Assembly (NCBI GenBank): GCA_003575245.1
Contig: NMQN01000849.1
Span: 1-8,889, forward strand
Reading direction: 5' to 3'
DNA: 8,889 nt
Origin: Candidatus Atribacteria bacterium 1244-E10-H5-B2
GTDB lineage: Bacteria; Atribacterota; JS1; SB-45; 34-128
Shown here in pieces: positions 6,257 to 8,889 of this stretch. Both the position numbers and the translations under genes were made by a program. How positions within the stretch are numbered: the stretch's first letter is position 1; every line of letters starts with the position of its first letter. The notes under the pieces were generated by a model. It was not told the DNA's origin and did not search any database. It saw nothing but the letters and a program-made list of their open reading frames with translations.

Positions 6257-7843
6257 TTATTTTATCTTATCTTTATGTACTCCTCCCATCATCAAACCCA
6301 ATTTCTCAACACTAACTTCATTTCGTTTTACCACTCCCATAATCTTACCCTCGTAGATAACTGCAATGCGGTCAGCGAGTGATAAAATTTCATCTAAATC
6401 ATCAGAAATGAGCAGGGTCGCTGTTTTTAGTTTTGTCCTCTGTTCAATCAATTGACGATGAACATATTCTGTGGCACTGACGTCTAAACCGCGCGTAGGT
6501 TGGGCAGCTACCAGAACGCTGGGTTTTCGGGAGAGTTCTCGTGCCAGGATTAATTTCTGAATATTTCCGCCGGATAAGCTTTTTAAAGAAGTATAACGGG
6601 AAGGAGTCCTGATATCAAAATCACTTATTAGCTGTTCACTCTCCCGAGCAATGTTTTTGAAATTCATAAATATTCCCTCAGTATAAGGCGGGTGTATGTG
6701 GTCTTTAAGAATCAGATTTTCCTCTACGGTAAATTTTTGTATTGCACCATCCCGCATTCGTTCTTCGGGAATATAAGAGAGACCATATTCGAGAAGTTGA
6801 AAAGGAGGCCAATTGGTAACCTCAGTCTCTTTTATAAACACTTTGCCTTTTGTAGATTTCCGCAAACCGGCGATGACTTCTGCAAGTTCACGCTGACCAT
6901 TTCCCGAAACTCCGGCAATTCCCAAAATTTCACCTGAGCGCACTTCCAGGTCAATCCCCCGCAGGGCAGGAATGTTCTCATCTCCCTGAGCCCAAATTCC
7001 CTCCAAAGCAAGAGATACTTTGCCGAGCTTTACCGAAGGATGTTCCACTTGAAAAAGAACTTCTCTTCCCACCATAAGACGCGCCAATTTTTCTTTGGTC
7101 GCTTCAGTAATGGGAAGAGACTTTACCACTTTGCCGTCGCGAAGTATAGTCACACGGTCACTCAGTGATAGAACTTCATGAAGTTTATGGCTGATAAAAA
7201 TAATGGAGTATCCTCTGTTTATCATACTCCGCAAGACATGAAAGAGTTCTTCCACCTCTTGCGGAGTAAGAACTGCAGTCGGTTCATCCAGGATAAGGAG
7301 AGAAGCTCCGCGATATAGAATTTTTATTATTTCTACTCGCTGCTGCTCTCCTACAGAGAGTTGCCATACCTTTGCCTTTGGATCAACATAAAGCCCATGA
7401 ACTTTGGAAAGCTCCTTAATACGTTCTGAGACAACATCAAGGTCAAGAAGAAATTTTCGCGAGGAATGAAGTCCTAAAGCTACATTTTCTGCTACAGTAA
7501 GGGTGGGTACAAGCATAAAATGCTGGTGCACCATCCCAATCCCCAGTCGAATTGCATCCAACGGAGAACGAATGTTAACCAGTTTTCCGTTAACATAAAT
7601 TTCGCCTTTATCCTGGTGATATATGCCATAAAGGATTTTCATCAGGGTGCTTTTCCCGGCTCCGTTTTCGCCAAGGAGGGTATGAACTTCCCCGGCACGA
7701 ACATTAAAATCAATTCGGTCATTCGCCAGTACACCCGGAAACTGTTTAACTATTCCCCGCATCTCTACTTTTTCGACTTTGGTTAAATTTGTTATTTTTG
7801 ATGTATCTTTTCTCATATTAAAATGTAAATCAGAGCTCCCCAT
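6257..7843 (-). CDS. BMP-type ABC importer ATPase, two fused nucleotide-binding domains
   Basis: This 528-residue protein is the energy subunit of a sugar/nucleoside-type ABC importer (YufO/NupO/RbsA-like). The first domain is complete: Walker A GENGAGKST (58-66), Q-loop Q107, signature LSVGEQ (162-167), Walker B LLILDEP (182-188) and H-loop H219. The second is degenerate in the way usual for this family: GVSGNGQREL (311-320) lacks the Walker A lysine, the signature is LSGGNIQ (423-429), AAQPTRGLD has Gln448 in place of the catalytic Glu, and the H-loop position reads SDD. One competent ATP site is therefore expected at the membrane complex. The start is uncertain: ATG 7843, GTG 7849 and ATG 7816 are all in frame, with only a weak AAGAG upstream of the first two; residues 1-22 are outside the usual domain. 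A BMP binding protein and a BMP remnant lie upstream, but no permease gene follows. Confidence 0.92.
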   Translation of the reverse strand: MGSSDLHFNMRKDTSKITNLTKVEKVEMRGIVKQFPGVLANDRIDFNVRAGEVHTLLGENGAGKSTLMKILYGIYHQDKGEIYVNGKLVNIRSPLDAIRLGIGMVHQHFMLVPTLTVAENVALGLHSSRKFLLDLDVVSERIKELSKVHGLYVDPKAKVWQLSVGEQQRVEIIKILYRGASLLILDEPTAVLTPQEVEELFHVLRSMINRGYSIIFISHKLHEVLSLSDRVTILRDGKVVKSLPITEATKEKLARLMVGREVLFQVEHPSVKLGKVSLALEGIWAQGDENIPALRGIDLEVRSGEILGIAGVSGNGQRELAEVIAGLRKSTKGKVFIKETEVTNWPPFQLLEYGLSYIPEERMRDGAIQKFTVEENLILKDHIHPPYTEGIFMNFKNIARESEQLISDFDIRTPSRYTSLKSLSGGNIQKLILARELSRKPSVLVAAQPTRGLDVSATEYVHRQLIEQRTKLKTATLLISDDLDEILSLADRIAVIYEGKIMGVVKRNEVSVEKLGLMMGGVHKDKIK

Positions 7844-7862
7844 GGGCACTCTTAATTTTTCT

Positions 7863-8104
7863 TTACTTCTTTACTTTGGCCTCAATGTTTCCTTAAACTA
7901 TATCCTAATAGTTTTGCCTACAAACGCTTGGTCATTTTCGATAATTTTAAGGCTGTCTTTAGCCAGGTTAAGAGTAAAAATTTTTCCTCCTTTTTCTCCC
8001 TTCTGAATCATTTCAATCATCGGTCTGAGTGCAACTGCCCAGAAAATATCAACACGAGAGACCACATTCTGCGGGGCAAGAGAAGTTGAACGCCCCGGAC
8101 AAGT
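7863..8104 (-). pseudogene. Decayed C-terminal remnant of a second BMP-family substrate-binding protein
   Basis: Translating the minus strand from 8104 gives about 68 residues ending at TAG 7898-7900. They align over their length with the end of the neighbouring BMP gene: TSLAP, then PMI..I..G..GG, LKI and VGKTI are shared, and by hand about 30 of 60 positions are identical. There is no start codon and no N-terminal three quarters. After VGKTI the family's ending (IQDI.EG.I) continues in another frame: skipping one missing base gives DIV, a TAA stop, then GNIEAKVKK and TAA at 7863-7865. So a one-base loss and a nonsense change have disabled the end as well. Homology begins within about 15 nt of the stop codon of the intact BMP gene and ends 19 bp before the ATPase start, the usual position of the importer's own binding-protein gene. 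This is probably the original copy, mostly deleted. Confidence 0.85.
8072..8097 (-). other. GC-rich hairpin just after the intact BMP stop codon
   Basis: CGGGGC (8072-8077) and GCCCCG (8092-8097) form 6-bp perfect arms around a 14-nt loop, about 10 nt downstream of the BMP stop. No T run follows. It could protect the 3' end of the binding-protein message or attenuate read-through into the ATPase gene, as in many importer operons. It overlaps the remnant's coding sequence, so it may be incidental. Confidence 0.3.
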
Positions 8105-8106
8105 AC

Positions 8107-8889
8107 TTATAACTTGATATCGATTTTTCCTTCGATAATGTCCTGGATCGTCTTTCCTACAAGTGCCTCCTGGTTCACAACGATCTTGAGACCTCCGTTA
8201 GCCAGGGTGAGTGCATAGGTAGTTCCACCCATTGTCCCCTCTTTAATCAATTGAATCATCGGCTTGAGAACCACGGTCCAGTCGTAGACCTGGTTGGCAA
8301 CGACGACCTCGGGAGCAAGTGATGTTTGATCGGCCTGTGTCCCGAACCAGAGAACTCCGCGTTGACGTGCTACCCCGATGGCTCCAACTACCATTTGGGC
8401 TGTCCCGGTGAGGATGTCGGCTCCAACGTTGATGTGCGTCTGTGCAGCCTCGGAAGCGAGGGCAACGTCGCTGAAAGAACCAGTCCAGTTGACGTTCACT
8501 TGAGCATCCGGCTTGGTTGCCAGCACCCCAGCCTTGAATCCATCGACGTACAGCTTAGCGTCACCAGTCTCAATTGGGCCGATTACTCCATAAACATTAC
8601 TCTCGGAAAGCTTCGCCGCCAGAACACCGCAGACATACCCTCCTTCCTCAGAGCGCGCCTCGTAAGCGAAGATATTCGTAATCCCCTGATCGGAGAAAGT
8701 GTTTACCGACGTTCCCCAGGTAAAGCTCGTATTGGGAAAATCGGGGGCAATATCCACCAAGGAACTTCCATACTGGGAACCATGGGCAATTACCAGATCA
8801 TATCCCTCGCTGGCATAGTCTCGAATAGCAGCAGCAGCGTCCGCTACTACAAACATGCTCTCTGAATAGACAAACTCGAAATTCTCCTT
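8107..8889 (-). CDS. BMP family ABC transporter substrate-binding protein (5' end beyond window)
   Basis: The frame is open from the right edge to TAA at 8107, giving the last 260 residues of a protein usually about 340-400 long. The signal peptide and first lobe start are missing. It is recognised as a Med/PnrA/BMP-type periplasmic or lipid-anchored binding protein: RDYASEGYDLVIAHG (23-37), DFPNTSFTW (50-58), YEARSEEGGYVCGVLAA (76-92), VIGPIETGDAKLYVDGFKAGV (102-122), WTGSFSD (135-141) and VGKTIQDIIEGKIDIKL at the end. Such proteins capture nucleosides or related small solutes outside the cell and deliver them to the ATPase/permease complex. The ATG at 8856 is internal: homology continues upstream of it. 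Base composition is striking: three 60-base lines counted by hand give 52-62% G+C, well above its neighbours, suggesting a different origin. The ligand cannot be told from this part. Confidence 0.92.
   Translation of the reverse strand, partial: KENFEFVYSESMFVVADAAAAIRDYASEGYDLVIAHGSQYGSSLVDIAPDFPNTSFTWGTSVNTFSDQGITNIFAYEARSEEGGYVCGVLAAKLSESNVYGVIGPIETGDAKLYVDGFKAGVLATKPDAQVNVNWTGSFSDVALASEAAQTHINVGADILTGTAQMVVGAIGVARQRGVLWFGTQADQTSLAPEVVVANQVYDWTVVLKPMIQLIKEGTMGGTTYALTLANGGLKIVVNQEALVGKTIQDIIEGKIDIKL

Noticed and set aside
8107..8856. BMP gene starting at ATG 8856
   Set aside because: The frame stays open to the right edge and the upstream residues fit the family, so this methionine is internal and the gene is cut by the window.
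8326..8865. Plus-strand 179-residue frame opposite the BMP gene
   Set aside because: It is a shadow of a GC-rich coding region with few stop codons; the minus-strand product is a clear family member.

Overview
The window is an AT-rich bacterial segment, roughly 35-45% G+C by local hand counts, with one clearly richer stretch at the right end. Every gene I can support lies on the minus strand, so transcription runs from right to left. Gene content (flavin-dependent NADH oxidase/CoA-disulfide reductase family enzyme, dodecin, PAS/GAF/HD-GYP sensor, BMP-type ABC importer) fits a free-living, probably anaerobic or microaerophilic bacterium, possibly a Firmicutes-like or deep-branching candidate lineage. 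I cannot fix the phylum from this sequence alone. There is no rRNA, tRNA, CRISPR array, transposase or phage gene.

Layout, right to left (direction of transcription). At 8889-8107 is the 3' part of a BMP-family substrate-binding lipoprotein gene, running off the right edge and unusually GC-rich. Immediately after its stop, at 8104-7863, is a decayed remnant of a second, divergent BMP gene: only about the last 80 codons survive, with a frameshift and a nonsense codon near the end. Next is the two-domain ATPase of the same importer class (7843-6257). The two permease genes that normally follow are absent. A 293-bp spacer with imperfect repeats, a pyrimidine-rich tract and a truncated half-palindrome separates the transporter from a large cytosolic PAS-GAF-PAS-PAS-HD-GYP protein (5963-3651), predicted to be a cyclic-di-GMP phosphodiesterase. 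Then come a dodecin (3513-3307) and an FAD-dependent NADH oxidase/CoA-disulfide reductase-like enzyme (3111-1753). The latter has its own well-formed promoter, a possible operator within it, and a terminator-like hairpin after it. A 395-bp non-coding gap carries a palindromic interspersed repeat. A small glycine-rich membrane protein (1357-1013) and a class C beta-lactamase-like serine hydrolase (948 to beyond the left edge) follow, 64 bp apart.

How the genes may work together: the two BMP copies and the ATPase belong to one importer, probably for nucleosides or a related small solute, that has been rearranged. Dodecin (flavin storage) and the flavoenzyme beside it may share flavin/redox physiology, but they do not obviously share a promoter. 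The HD-GYP protein lies between these groups, with no partner diguanylate cyclase in view. I found no clear sign of a wholly new multi-gene system. The strongest unusual feature is the BMP replacement scar at 7863-8107; next are the interspersed palindromic repeat and the structured promoter of the NADH oxidase gene.
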